From an uncultured Planctomycetaceae bacterium (GTDB lineage: Bacteria; Planctomycetota; Planctomycetia; Planctomycetales; Planctomycetaceae), in the NCBI GenBank assembly GCA_903858815.1, contig CAIOKE010000031.1:1-62829 (forward strand): 62,829 bases of DNA. Reading direction: 5' to 3'. The notes under the pieces were generated by a model that was not told where the DNA came from, searched no databases, and saw nothing but the letters and a program-made list of their open reading frames with translations. The number at the start of each line of letters is the position of its first letter. Position 1 is the stretch's first letter. The position numbers were made by a program, and so were the translations under genes. Shown in pieces: positions 18,420-27,023 of this stretch.

Positions 18420-19940
18420 TTATTCCGGCAGAGGTTTACCCTGAGTCTCCGGAAGAAATGGCAGCACCACCAGCCCCACAAGGAATACCAGACACATCGT
18501 TACTCCCGCATAGCGCAGAGGCTCAGGTGTTTCCTTGAAAACTTCGTTCAGCCATAACTTCACCAGTGGCCCGACTGCCGCCACAAAGCGCCCCACATTG
18601 TAACAGAAACTGACTCCGGTCGAACGCAGGCGAGTCGGAAACAGTTCGGGGAAGTACACGGCATACCCACCGAACAGACTGAGCTGACAGAATCCCATGA
18701 TCGGCACCAGCACAAAGATCTGCCACAGATCCTGCAGCGTCCAGAACACCGTGACCGTGGAAACAAAGGCAGCGATGAGGGCCATCGCGAACGTCGGCTT
18801 GCGCCCGATTCGCTGCGATAACGCACCAAAACCAAACATGCCGCAGAACGCACCGATGTTGATCGCAATCGAACTGAAACTCTGATAATACGTCAGACGC
18901 CCCTTGATCTTCGGATCAACTGTCTTTTTCACCGCCTGAAGCTCAGCACTGAGCCCTTCAACGGCGTTGGTATTCACGGCCTGCTGCACCTCCTGCAGAG
19001 CCGCAACCCGAGCCGTGTCGCCGGCTGCCGTCGCAGCCTCAATTTCCGCCGCATACACCGCAGCCGTCACTGGTTTTGTCTGCACCTGCCGAGTCAGGTC
19101 GGGGACGTAGAACCCGACCGCCCACAGACCAATCACTCCGGAACATGCCAGTGCCAGTCCCAGCAGCGCGTGCTTACGCCAGACCGGATGCCCGAACAGC
19201 TCGCGGTACGTCGCCACTGGCGAAACCACCTTACCCTCGGCGCGACTTTTCTGCCATGCTTCCGGTTCCTTCAGGTTCCGTCGAATCACAATCGTCAGCA
19301 GCGCCGGCAAAGCACCGATACAGAACATGATACGCCATGGACTGGTGACAAATCCCTCGCCCTCAGCCACACCCAGCCCGAGGTTGATCAGGGCCGCACT
19401 GATATTGCCAAAAGCCGACAGAGCCTGCAGCAGAGACAGTGCATAGGGACGCGCCGCAGCAGGCATGACTTCGGCCACCAGAGCCACCCCGACTGCAAAT
19501 TCGCCACCGACACCCAGTCCCGTCAGAAAACGGTAAAAGGCAAAGTCATACACACTGACCGAAAACGCACTCAGACCCGTAAACAACGAATACATCAGAA
19601 TCGTGATCAGCATCGTCTTTGCTCGACCAATCCGATCCCCCAGCATGCCGAAAATTAATCCCCCCGTGGCCCAGCCGGCGATAAACACCGAGGTCGCTAT
19701 GTCGCCGTACTTCTGCGTCTCACTGGCCAGCAGCTTCGCATCCTTGATGTGACTCAACAGATCGCTCATCGCCGCCGGCCGCGCCAGAATAAAAAGCTGC
19801 TGATCCAGACAGTCAAACAGCCAGCCCAGCGCTGAAACAATCAGGACAAACCAGTGATACCTGTTCAAGGAACGATACCACGGGCCGGTATGAGCCGCAG
19901 TCGACGAATCAGGACCTGATGATGAAAAATCAGCGTGCAA
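18420..19940 (-). CDS. MFS transporter, sugar/metabolite porter type, with a long central loop
   Basis: The 506-residue protein has twelve predicted membrane segments and the MFS signatures GMLGDRIGRAKTM after helix 2 and GALSQRIGRKPTF after helix 8, plus a PELFPTRLRSTG segment typical of the sugar-porter and aromatic-acid groups. Between helices 7 and 8 there is a hydrophilic insertion of about 75 residues (Ala/Glu/Thr-rich, VTAAVYAAEIEAATAAGDTA onward) not found in most relatives. The start is uncertain: I chose the TTG at 19940 because GGGAG lies eight bases before it, and frames further upstream add a poor leader. It heads the minus-strand cluster with the peptidase and GntP permease. Confidence 0.85.
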   Translation of the reverse strand: MHADFSSSGPDSSTAAHTGPWYRSLNRYHWFVLIVSALGWLFDCLDQQLFILARPAAMSDLLSHIKDAKLLASETQKYGDIATSVFIAGWATGGLIFGMLGDRIGRAKTMLITILMYSLFTGLSAFSVSVYDFAFYRFLTGLGVGGEFAVGVALVAEVMPAAARPYALSLLQALSAFGNISAALINLGLGVAEGEGFVTSPWRIMFCIGALPALLTIVIRRNLKEPEAWQKSRAEGKVVSPVATYRELFGHPVWRKHALLGLALACSGVIGLWAVGFYVPDLTRQVQTKPVTAAVYAAEIEAATAAGDTARVAALQEVQQAVNTNAVEGLSAELQAVKKTVDPKIKGRLTYYQSFSSIAINIGAFCGMFGFGALSQRIGRKPTFAMALIAAFVSTVTVFWTLQDLWQIFVLVPIMGFCQLSLFGGYAVYFPELFPTRLRSTGVSFCYNVGRFVAAVGPLVKLWLNEVFKETPEPLRYAGVTMCLVFLVGLVVLPFLPETQGKPLPE

Positions 19941-20313
19941 GAGTATTACTCCCACTGCAGCGAACAGGTGTAAACATGGACAGACCTGAAGCAAAGCTTT
20001 CGGTTTCTGGAGAACACTTTGTCAGATCTGCTGCTGTCGTTCAACCTTACCTGCCCGCAGAAACCAGAGAACGAGCTGGTCGGCCCTGAAAAGTGCCGGA
20101 CCGAATTCCGCTTCCATGGGATTTCCCGCGAGGGACCGTTTTTTCACCCCGTTCAGTTTGTGAATCCCGGCACGGCATGGCAGGATACCGGACTTTGCTC
20201 GGAACCAACGTTCTGTGGCAAACCGGCATGGATGGCGATTTGCCGTGTGCTGCTGTGTCCACTGTCCTGATGCAATCGGGCAAGTGCCCTGCCCCCTGCG
20301 AAGTACTGTTTTC
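19941..20313. other. Divergent spacer between MFS and pgsA-like genes
   Basis: This 373-bp stretch separates two divergent genes and must hold promoters for both. Open frames exist on both strands but carry no motif, and none has a ribosome binding site I would trust. I see no repeat or hairpin of note. Confidence 0.5.
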
Positions 20314-20928
20314 ATGACTCAATCCCCGGCTGCTTCCAGTGCTGAACGCCCCGCTGTTCTGGGCCGTCACGCGCTGAATCTGCCGAATCTGATCACCGGC
20401 ACTCGACTGCTGCTGGCTGTCGCTCTGTTCGCACTGATAGCGCTCAGTAATCAGTGGATTGCCGCTGCTGCGTTGTTCATCTTTGCAGCTTCGACCGACG
20501 CGCTGGATGGCTACATCGCTCGCCGTAACAAGCAGATTACGGTGCTTGGCCGAATCCTTGACCCCTTCGTCGACAAAGTGATCGTCTGCGGCACCTTTGT
20601 GTTTCTGCTGGAACACCAGACTCAGCCGGATTCTGGTGTGCGAGCGTGGATGGTGATTATCATCATTGGTCGCGAAATGTTTGTCTCCAGCCTGCGTGGC
20701 ATCCTCGAAAAAGAGGGCAAGGATTTTTCAGCCAGTATGATCGGAAAGCTGAAAATGGTGCTGCAATGCGTGGCGGTCAGTGTCAGCCTGCTTTCGATGG
20801 CTCCGGCACTGCAGTTCAGCTGGGCCCCGTTGTTTCGCGACCTCACCTTGTACGTCGCTGTTGCCACCACGCTGTACAGCGGTGCCATTTATGTGACTCG
20901 CGGCTTCGCACTGCTCCGCGACGCCTGA
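20314..20928 (+). CDS. pgsA: CDP-diacylglycerol--glycerol-3-phosphate 3-phosphatidyltransferase-like protein
   Basis: The 204-residue membrane enzyme carries the complete CDP-alcohol phosphotransferase signature D62-x2-D65-G66-x2-A69-R70-x8-G79-x3-D83-x3-D87. It has the N-terminal NLPNLITGTRLLL helix typical of PgsA and about five or six membrane segments. PgsA makes phosphatidylglycerol phosphate from CDP-diacylglycerol and glycerol 3-phosphate at the inner membrane. The ATG at 20314 gives a normal-length protein; 33 further upstream codons look untranslated. Another CDP-alcohol transferase such as cardiolipin synthase is the main alternative. Confidence 0.88.
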   Translation: MTQSPAASSAERPAVLGRHALNLPNLITGTRLLLAVALFALIALSNQWIAAAALFIFAASTDALDGYIARRNKQITVLGRILDPFVDKVIVCGTFVFLLEHQTQPDSGVRAWMVIIIIGREMFVSSLRGILEKEGKDFSASMIGKLKMVLQCVAVSVSLLSMAPALQFSWAPLFRDLTLYVAVATTLYSGAIYVTRGFALLRDA

Positions 20929-21270
20929 TCATCTGCACGCCTGATCGTTCCGACCCGGACTGCGATTGAAAACAGTGGCTTTCCGGTTTCCTCGAGGCCG
21001 TTTTCCCGGTGGACGCTGGCCGCAGGCGGTCTAAGACCACAGGGAACGGCGATGCGAGGAACAGGATTTGTGGCCGAGCATTCCTGCTCGGCCCCGCCCT
21101 TCAGAAACACCGGGAATTTCTGGTGTGGAGTGTCGCGCGTGCCCGGGCCAAAGCCCGAACTACGGCTGTTCAGCCCGCGCGTCACTTACAACATCGGTGT
21201 GTCACAGGTCGTGTGGACACAGCGATCTGGCCTGATTGTTTAAGCCGACTTGTGCACCGGGAGCAGAATC
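20929..21270. other. Spacer with a CCGAGCA-family repeat
   Basis: This 342-bp stretch contains the third copy of the dispersed hairpin repeat (21074-21112) and, at 21142-21165, a CCCGGGCCAAAGCCC block resembling one end of the 110-bp element. I see no other feature. Confidence 0.6.
21060..21165. repeat. CCGAGCA hairpin repeat, copy near 21.1 kb
   Basis: CCGAGCA-TTCC-TGCTCGG at 21074-21091 is followed by CCCCGCCCTTCAGAAACACCGGG, matching the flank at 5027-5045. A CCCGGGC..AAGCCC block about 50 bp further on resembles one end of the 110-bp elements, so this is a partial composite. Confidence 0.7.
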
Positions 21271-21462
21271 ATGGGTGATCTGGTGATGCGGATTTCCGTG
21301 TTTGTTCAGCGTGGCTTTATCTGCCAGTGCTGTGGGGTCGAGATTGACGGCGAAATGACGGGTGAACCCCGTCGCTGCAATCGCTGCCACGAGCAGCAGA
21401 ACCAACCAGAAAAAGCGGCCGAAGAAGCCCCGTTGTTCCGTCAGTTGGCAGCTCGTCCCTGA
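21271..21462 (+). CDS. Small zinc-ribbon-like protein
   Basis: The 63-residue product has two cysteine pairs, C18/C20/C21 in FICQCCG and C36/C39 in CNRCH, spaced as in a zinc ribbon, followed by a charged Gln/Glu-rich tail. The ATG at 21271 has GGGAG seven bases upstream, which supports real translation. I do not recognise a family. It is on the same strand as the dimethylformamidase-like gene 94 bp downstream. It may bind zinc; no function can be assigned. Confidence 0.6.
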   Translation: MGDLVMRISVFVQRGFICQCCGVEIDGEMTGEPRRCNRCHEQQNQPEKAAEEAPLFRQLAARP

Positions 21463-21556
21463 AACTCAGGACTCAATCCCCTTTTTCGCCGCCAGTCTGC
21501 TATGCTGACCGTGCCTGAGATGATCAGTGTCTGCGGTTGAGCACAGGGAACTGGGC

Positions 21557-23158
21557 ATGAAAATCGGATATGTCAGTGATGAACGCTATGTGGCCCTTGC
21601 GGATGTGCTGCTGGAATTTACGGACTCAGCCGGGTATTCCTGGGAAACTCGCTCACGAGCCAGTGGCAGTGTCTGGCTGGATCTGCCCGCTGGTCAGTAT
21701 TCGGTGATTCTGCGGAAGGACGGATTCGGCGCGAAGATTTCTTCGCTGACGGTTCCCGTTGCAAAGGCTGTGCATTTTCGGTTGCTGTCGGACGGACTGC
21801 TGGGTTATGCGTGGCCCAAGTGGGTGCGAAGTGGCTGCGAGTCCGAGTTTCGAGTGCACTCGGTGGAGGCCTATCGTCTGCAGCTCTGGCGTTACGGCTG
21901 GCACCCCGAGCTGGTGCGTCAGCTGGGCTGGCATGATGAACACGGCCCCCGTGCGGTCATGCAGGTCACACCGGATGGCGACTATACTCAGACCGGCTGT
22001 CGCTGGAACAGCGTAGGTTACACGTCGGTCACACATCGTCAGTTTGTGACCGCACCGGCTCGCAGTGGCCTGTATTACTTCCGGGCGGAAGTGCGTTCGG
22101 GGCGTCGATTTTCGTTCCCGTGGATCGTCGCTCCGGCACAGCCTCAGGCAAAGGTTGCGGTACTCGCATCCAATCTGACATGGAATGCCTACAACTCGTT
22201 TGGAGGCCGCAGCAATTACATCCATGCGGATCAACTTCCGGAAACGCCCACGGTCAATTCGCGAGTGGAATTGAAGCGATACAGTGATCCTGAGCACGGT
22301 ACGTGGGGCTATCCCCGGTATGCTTCACTGTCGTTTGATCGTCCGGAACCATTCTGTGACATTGACTTTGACGAACGCATCACGGATCCGATTGAGGGAC
22401 GGCAGGCCTGTCACCTTGCGCCAGCCGAATGGCGTCTGCTGGGCTGGCTGGAGCGTGAGCAGTTTGCCTATGACTATTACGCTGAAACACAGCTGCATGA
22501 TGGCACTCTGAACCTGCAGGACTACCGCGTACTGATCATTGCCGTCCATCCGGAATACTGGAGTCTGCAAATGTATCAGAAGGTCAGGCAATGGGTGCAG
22601 CAGACAGGTGGCCGGCTGATGTATCTGGGAGGTAACGGCCTGAACTGCGAGGTGGACCTGCAGGCGGATGCGATGACGGTGCACAATGGCAACATCCAGT
22701 CGCTGTGGCCCGCCGGCATGAACAACTGTGACAGTCGCTTCGGTATGCGACATGAATCTGAAGCCAGTCTGCTGGGAGTGGTGTTTACTCCGGCCGGTGC
22801 CATGACCGGGGCTCCTTATCGAGTTGAGGATGAATCGCACTGGGTCTTTGCCGGCACGGGGCTGCGGAACGGTGATCTGTTCGGCCGGGAATGCCTGCAT
22901 CAGCGCTGTCCTGGCGGTGCTTCGGGCCATGAGACAGACAAGCGTTCTGCCAGTTCGCCCCCCCGCACGCACCTGCTGGCACGCGGGACCAATCCGGATG
23001 ATGGTGGTGCCGAGATGGTGCTGCTGGAAACCGACTCGGGCGGCGCTGTATTCTCCGTCGGTTCCATCAGTTATGTGGCTTCCTTGCCTGTGGATTCTCA
23101 GATTTCCGTAATCACAGCGAATGTGCTGCGACGGTTTCTGCTGGATTCCGTTTCCTGA
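21557..23158 (+). CDS. N,N-dimethylformamidase beta-subunit-like protein
   Basis: The 533-residue protein begins with an Ig-like, carboxypeptidase-regulatory-type beta domain (about residues 1-90, DLPAGQYSVILRKDGF). The rest resembles the C-terminal domain of the large subunit of N,N-dimethylformamidase: SGLYYFRAEVRSG, NLTWNAYNSFGGRSNY, the VLIIAVHPEYWS segment and GGRLMYLGGNG. Many homologues outside true DMF degraders have this fold with unknown substrates, so I do not claim DMF hydrolysis. No partner small subunit is next to it. The ATG at 21557 has AGGGA seven bases upstream and is preferred to a GTG at 21527. The E1-like gene follows after 22 bp, suggesting cotranscription. Confidence 0.78.
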   Translation: MKIGYVSDERYVALADVLLEFTDSAGYSWETRSRASGSVWLDLPAGQYSVILRKDGFGAKISSLTVPVAKAVHFRLLSDGLLGYAWPKWVRSGCESEFRVHSVEAYRLQLWRYGWHPELVRQLGWHDEHGPRAVMQVTPDGDYTQTGCRWNSVGYTSVTHRQFVTAPARSGLYYFRAEVRSGRRFSFPWIVAPAQPQAKVAVLASNLTWNAYNSFGGRSNYIHADQLPETPTVNSRVELKRYSDPEHGTWGYPRYASLSFDRPEPFCDIDFDERITDPIEGRQACHLAPAEWRLLGWLEREQFAYDYYAETQLHDGTLNLQDYRVLIIAVHPEYWSLQMYQKVRQWVQQTGGRLMYLGGNGLNCEVDLQADAMTVHNGNIQSLWPAGMNNCDSRFGMRHESEASLLGVVFTPAGAMTGAPYRVEDESHWVFAGTGLRNGDLFGRECLHQRCPGGASGHETDKRSASSPPRTHLLARGTNPDDGGAEMVLLETDSGGAVFSVGSISYVASLPVDSQISVITANVLRRFLLDSVS

Positions 23159-23180
23159 TTCCCGGGGATCGATCACCTGA

Positions 23181-24245
23181 ATGACTACTCTGCCGAATTC
23201 CCGCTACCAGAAACAGATGCTGTTCTCGGGCATCGGCCCTGCCGGACAGCAGCGGCTGCGTGAAAGCAGCGTGCTGCTGGTTGGCTGCGGCGCTCTAGGG
23301 TGCGTCGTCGCTGATGCGCTGACTCGCGCGGGTGTCGGTCACATCCGTATCGTCGATCGTGACTTCGTGGAATTGTCCAACCTGCAGCGACAGATCCTGT
23401 TTGATGAACAGGACGTGGCCGAACACCTGCCCAAAGCCATCGCCGCTGAACGACGCCTGAAAAAAATCAATTCTGAAGTGCTGATTGAACCGATCGTGGC
23501 TGATGTGGATTGCCGAAATCTGCCACGACTGGCCGCTGATGTGTCACTGATGCTGGATGGCACGGACAATTTTGAAGTGCGTTATCTGCTGAATGACATG
23601 GCTCTGGAATCCGGACGACCGTGGATCTTCACCGGGTGCACCGGCAGTCACGGGCAGGTGATGCCGATCCTGCCCGGGCGGACCGCCTGTCTGCGCTGCC
23701 TGCTGCCGTCTCCACCACCGCCCGGTTCCGTCGAAACCTGTGATACTGCCGGCGTGCTTGGACCGGCGGTCAGTGTGGCGGCCGCCCTGCAGGCCGCTCT
23801 GGCAATCAGGATTCTGACAGGACACAGTGATGAGATCGCCTGTCAGCTGACGGTACTGGATGTCTGGAATGGGACCTTCCGACAGGTTGATACTTCGCAG
23901 TTGCTGGCTGCTGGCACGTGTCCGGCCTGCCATCGCGGGGAACGGCTTTGGCTGAGCGGCAGCCAGCGCGCTGCCTCCACTGTGCTGTGCGGGCGAAACG
24001 CCGTGCAGATTACGCCCCCGGAACCCTTGCGAGGCACGCTGGGCGAGCTGGCCGAGCGCCTGCAGAATTCAGGACAGATCACTCTGAATAAGTTTCTGCT
24101 GCGACTGCAGCTCCCTGAAAATGCCTCTGATTTACGAGAAACAGCGTTGGAGCTGACGATTTTTCCCGATGGCCGGGCGATTATTCGCGGCACCAGTGAC
24201 CCTGCTGTCGCCCGCACTCTGTATTCGCGTTACATCGGCGGCTGA
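23181..24245 (+). CDS. ThiF/MoeB-family E1-like adenylyltransferase
   Basis: This 354-residue E1-like enzyme should adenylate the C-terminal glycine of a small sulfur-carrier protein (ThiS or MoaD type). The nucleotide-binding motif GCGALG is at 35-40, with D59, R70, Q71, K85 and D126 around the ATP site. Zinc cysteines are C170/C173 and C247/C250, and the candidate catalytic cysteine is C187 in CDTAGV. There is no rhodanese domain; instead a C-terminal domain of about 100 residues ends with FPDGRAIIRGT and LYSRYIGG. No sulfur-carrier gene is adjacent. It sits between the dimethylformamidase-like gene and menaquinone genes, 18 bp before the prenyltransferase, so its substrate may lie in cofactor synthesis. 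Confidence 0.88.
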   Translation: MTTLPNSRYQKQMLFSGIGPAGQQRLRESSVLLVGCGALGCVVADALTRAGVGHIRIVDRDFVELSNLQRQILFDEQDVAEHLPKAIAAERRLKKINSEVLIEPIVADVDCRNLPRLAADVSLMLDGTDNFEVRYLLNDMALESGRPWIFTGCTGSHGQVMPILPGRTACLRCLLPSPPPPGSVETCDTAGVLGPAVSVAAALQAALAIRILTGHSDEIACQLTVLDVWNGTFRQVDTSQLLAAGTCPACHRGERLWLSGSQRAASTVLCGRNAVQITPPEPLRGTLGELAERLQNSGQITLNKFLLRLQLPENASDLRETALELTIFPDGRAIIRGTSDPAVARTLYSRYIGG

Positions 24246-24263
24246 ATTGCGGTTTGGATCTTC

Positions 24264-25133
24264 ATGTTACAGACCATTCGACATTTTCTGGAACTGATCC
24301 GCTTCAGCCACACGGTGTTCGCGTTGCCGTTTGCGCTGTTGTCTGCTGTGCTGGCCTGGTCTCAACCGGGTTCTCAGTTTCGCCTGCGTGACCTGCTGGG
24401 CATCCTGGTCTGCATGGTGGCTGCTCGATCTGCCGCCATGGCCTTCAACCGACTTGTCGACAGGCGTATCGACGCTGAAAATCCTCGCACCGCTCGCCGA
24501 CACCTGCCCGCCGGGTTGCTGTCAGTTCGCAGCGTGGTGATTTTCACCGTGCTGATGAGTCTGCTGTTTGTTGCCTCCACGACCATTTTTCTGCCGCGTC
24601 GCCTGCCACTGCTGCTGGCTATCCCGGTGTTGCTGTTTCTGCTGGGGTATTCGCTGTCGAAGCGGTTCACTCGCTTCTGCCATTACTGGCTGTCGGCAGC
24701 GTTGATGCTGTCGCCGATTGCCGCGTGGATTGCGGTGCGGGATGAGTTTGCCGTGGTCCCGGCCATGCTGGGTGCCGTGATTTTCTTCTGGGTGGGTGGG
24801 TTTGACATTCTGTATGCCTGCCAGGATGCCGACTCAGACCGCCAGGCACGACTGAACAGCATCCCGGCCGCTGTCGGCATTCCCGCAGCACTCCGCGTAG
24901 CCTTCATCAGCCACCTGTTGACACTTGTAATGCTGTTCCTTCTCTGGAAAACCGCAGCGCTTGGACCGTTGTTTCTGGGCGGGATCGTGCTGATCGGGCT
25001 GCTGTTGCTGTATGAGCACTGGTTGGTGCGTCCGGATGATCTGACTCGAGTAAACATTGCCTTTTTCAACGTGAATGCCATCATCAGCTTCGGGATACTG
25101 CTGCTGGGATGTCTGGACCTGTGGATCTTCTGA
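24264..25133 (+). CDS. mqnP: UbiA-family prenyltransferase (MqnP-like, menaquinone synthesis)
   Basis: The 289-residue integral membrane protein has eight or nine hydrophobic helices and the two Asp-rich prenyl-diphosphate sites of UbiA enzymes: NRLVDRRID (N62, D66, D70) and DILYACQDADSD (D181, D188, D192). It resembles the 4-hydroxybenzoate polyprenyltransferase-like proteins that accompany the futalosine menaquinone pathway, where MqnP attaches the isoprenoid tail to the naphthoate ring in the inner membrane. The neighbouring mqnE gene, 19 bp downstream, supports this role over ubiquinone synthesis. Confidence 0.88.
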   Translation: MLQTIRHFLELIRFSHTVFALPFALLSAVLAWSQPGSQFRLRDLLGILVCMVAARSAAMAFNRLVDRRIDAENPRTARRHLPAGLLSVRSVVIFTVLMSLLFVASTTIFLPRRLPLLLAIPVLLFLLGYSLSKRFTRFCHYWLSAALMLSPIAAWIAVRDEFAVVPAMLGAVIFFWVGGFDILYACQDADSDRQARLNSIPAAVGIPAALRVAFISHLLTLVMLFLLWKTAALGPLFLGGIVLIGLLLLYEHWLVRPDDLTRVNIAFFNVNAIISFGILLLGCLDLWIF

Positions 25134-25152
25134 CTGTGACGGGAATGCTATC

Positions 25153-26295
25153 ATGCCATTGACACTGACTGATCCGCGGATGCAGCGTATTGCTGATAAG
25201 GTAGCGGCTTCTGAGCGACTGACATTTGAAGACGGCCTGCTGCTTGACGAGCAGGCGGATCTGCACACCCTTGGGCAGCTGGCCAATCAGGTGCGTGAAC
25301 GGCGGAATGGCAACTACGCGTGGTACAACACCAATATTCACCTGAACCCGACCAACGTATGTGTTTACCGCTGCCGTTTCTGTGCCTTCCGCGCTGATCT
25401 GAAGGATGAAAAAGCCTACACGTTCACTGACGACATGCTGCGGACGCGAGTCCTCGAGGGACGAGCGTCGGGGGCCACGGAAATTCACGTGGTCGGCGGA
25501 CTGCATCACAAGAAAAGTTTCGACTGGTACCTGAACGTCATTCGAGTCATCCATCAGACCTGCCCGGAAATCCACATCAAGGCGTGGACACCCGTGGAAA
25601 TCAACTGGTTTGCCTTCATTACGAAGAAACCGATCCGCTGGGTGCTGGAGCAGATGGTTGAGGCCGGGCTGGGCAGTATGCCGGGTGGCGGTGCCGAGAT
25701 TTTCGACGAAGAAGTTCGTCGCCAGATCTGCGAACACAAAGCCGACAGCGATGTCTGGTTCGACGTACACCGAACGGCCCACGAACTGGGGCTGCGATCC
25801 AATGCGACAATGCTCTACGGACATGTCGAAAAAGCCAGTCATCGAATTGATCACCTGCTGCGTCTGCGCGATCTGCAGGATCAGACCAAAGGCTTTCAGA
25901 CGTTCATTCCGCTGGCCTTCCATCCCGACAACACCGAGTTATCCGGAATTGTGAAGCCGGACATCCTGATGGATCTGCGGATGATCGCCCTCGCCCGCCT
26001 GATGCTGGACAACTTTGATCACATCAAGGCTTACTGGATCATGCTGGGCGAGCAGACGGCCCAACTGGCACTCAGCTATGGCGCGGATGACATCGATGGA
26101 ACTGTCGTTCACGAACTGATCTACCACGATGCCGGGGCGAAGACGCCCGAAGGCATGACTGTGGAACAGCTCCATCGACTGATTCGGGAAGCCGGGCGAA
26201 TTCCGGTGGAACGCGATACACTGTATCGTCGAGTCATCCGGCGTGGGCGTGAATGGTCCGTCGGTGAACCAGTGCATGCACAGCAGAACGCCTGA
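25153..26295 (+). CDS. mqnE: Aminofutalosine synthase MqnE (radical SAM)
   Basis: This 380-residue radical SAM enzyme has the CX3CX2C cluster motif C70-C74-C77 (CVYRCRFC), with NPTNVC before it, and the family segments GGLHHKKSFDWYL, KAWTPVEI and GLGSMPGGGAEIF. These fit MqnE, which joins 3-(1-carboxyvinyloxy)benzoate and SAM to give aminofutalosine in the alternative menaquinone pathway. The related MqnC and cofactor-F420 CofH enzymes are less likely given the SMPGGGAEI segment and the prenyltransferase neighbour. The ATG at 25153 follows GGGAA. The other mqn genes are not in the window. Confidence 0.92.
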   Translation: MPLTLTDPRMQRIADKVAASERLTFEDGLLLDEQADLHTLGQLANQVRERRNGNYAWYNTNIHLNPTNVCVYRCRFCAFRADLKDEKAYTFTDDMLRTRVLEGRASGATEIHVVGGLHHKKSFDWYLNVIRVIHQTCPEIHIKAWTPVEINWFAFITKKPIRWVLEQMVEAGLGSMPGGGAEIFDEEVRRQICEHKADSDVWFDVHRTAHELGLRSNATMLYGHVEKASHRIDHLLRLRDLQDQTKGFQTFIPLAFHPDNTELSGIVKPDILMDLRMIALARLMLDNFDHIKAYWIMLGEQTAQLALSYGADDIDGTVVHELIYHDAGAKTPEGMTVEQLHRLIREAGRIPVERDTLYRRVIRRGREWSVGEPVHAQQNA

Positions 26296-26516
26296 TCGCG
26301 GTGATGTGATTCGCACACCGCACACCACATCCGTGCAGCTGGTGCACACAGCTGCCACTCAACAGACGCTGACAGGCAACTGAAGAATCTCCGAGACTCA
26401 ATACAGACCTGCGATTTGACGGTCCGCGGCGTCATGGCGCAGCGTTTGCAGCGTTTCCAGACATGATCTGTGGGCCCGGTGGCCGCAGGCTGGATTCGTA
26501 GTGCGGAGTCTGTGCC

Positions 26517-27023
26517 ATGAGTTTCCGAGGATGGAAATCCCTGACGGTGCTGCTGTTGTGTGCCGTTGTCCGCTTCTCGGCCGATGAAACGTCTCGCAGC
26601 CCCCGGGATGGTTCCCTGCCGCGACCCGCACGTGATGAAAACACAGCGCTCCCCGATCATCCACGCATGGAACGGCTGATGCAGCAGAAAATGACCAGCG
26701 CTCAACAGGCCTTCGCCGCCATCGCTCGCGGCAACTACGAACAGACCACAGCAGCCGCAGCACGCCTGATCGAACTCAGCCGCGAAGAAGTCTGGCAGCA
26801 GATGGCCAGTCCACGGTATGTGCAGGATACTGCGGACTTTGTCCGTGCCGTCGAACTACTGGAGCGGATGGCCACAGCTCAGGACTCAGATGGCACGGTA
26901 CTGGCATTCACATATGTGGCCGTCAGCTGCTCAAACTGCCACACACATGCGCGTGCCGCGCGAGTCGCCACGGCGTGGCCACGACCATCAGATTCGAAAC
27001 AGCTGACTGCGAGCCGATTCTGA
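26517..27023 (+). CDS. Small exported CXXCH protein, cytochrome c'-like
   Basis: The 168-residue product has a hydrophobic leader (residues 5-22), a helical middle (MERLMQQKMTSAQQAFAAIARGNY) and a single heme-type motif CSNCH near residue 143. The layout is like small helical cytochromes of the c' or cytochrome b562 fold that bind heme near the C-terminus. It probably acts in the periplasm or equivalent compartment. GGAG lies eight bases before the ATG. Its last 36 bases overlap the 3' end of the convergent LysR gene. Confidence 0.75.
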   Translation: MSFRGWKSLTVLLLCAVVRFSADETSRSPRDGSLPRPARDENTALPDHPRMERLMQQKMTSAQQAFAAIARGNYEQTTAAAARLIELSREEVWQQMASPRYVQDTADFVRAVELLERMATAQDSDGTVLAFTYVAVSCSNCHTHARAARVATAWPRPSDSKQLTASRF

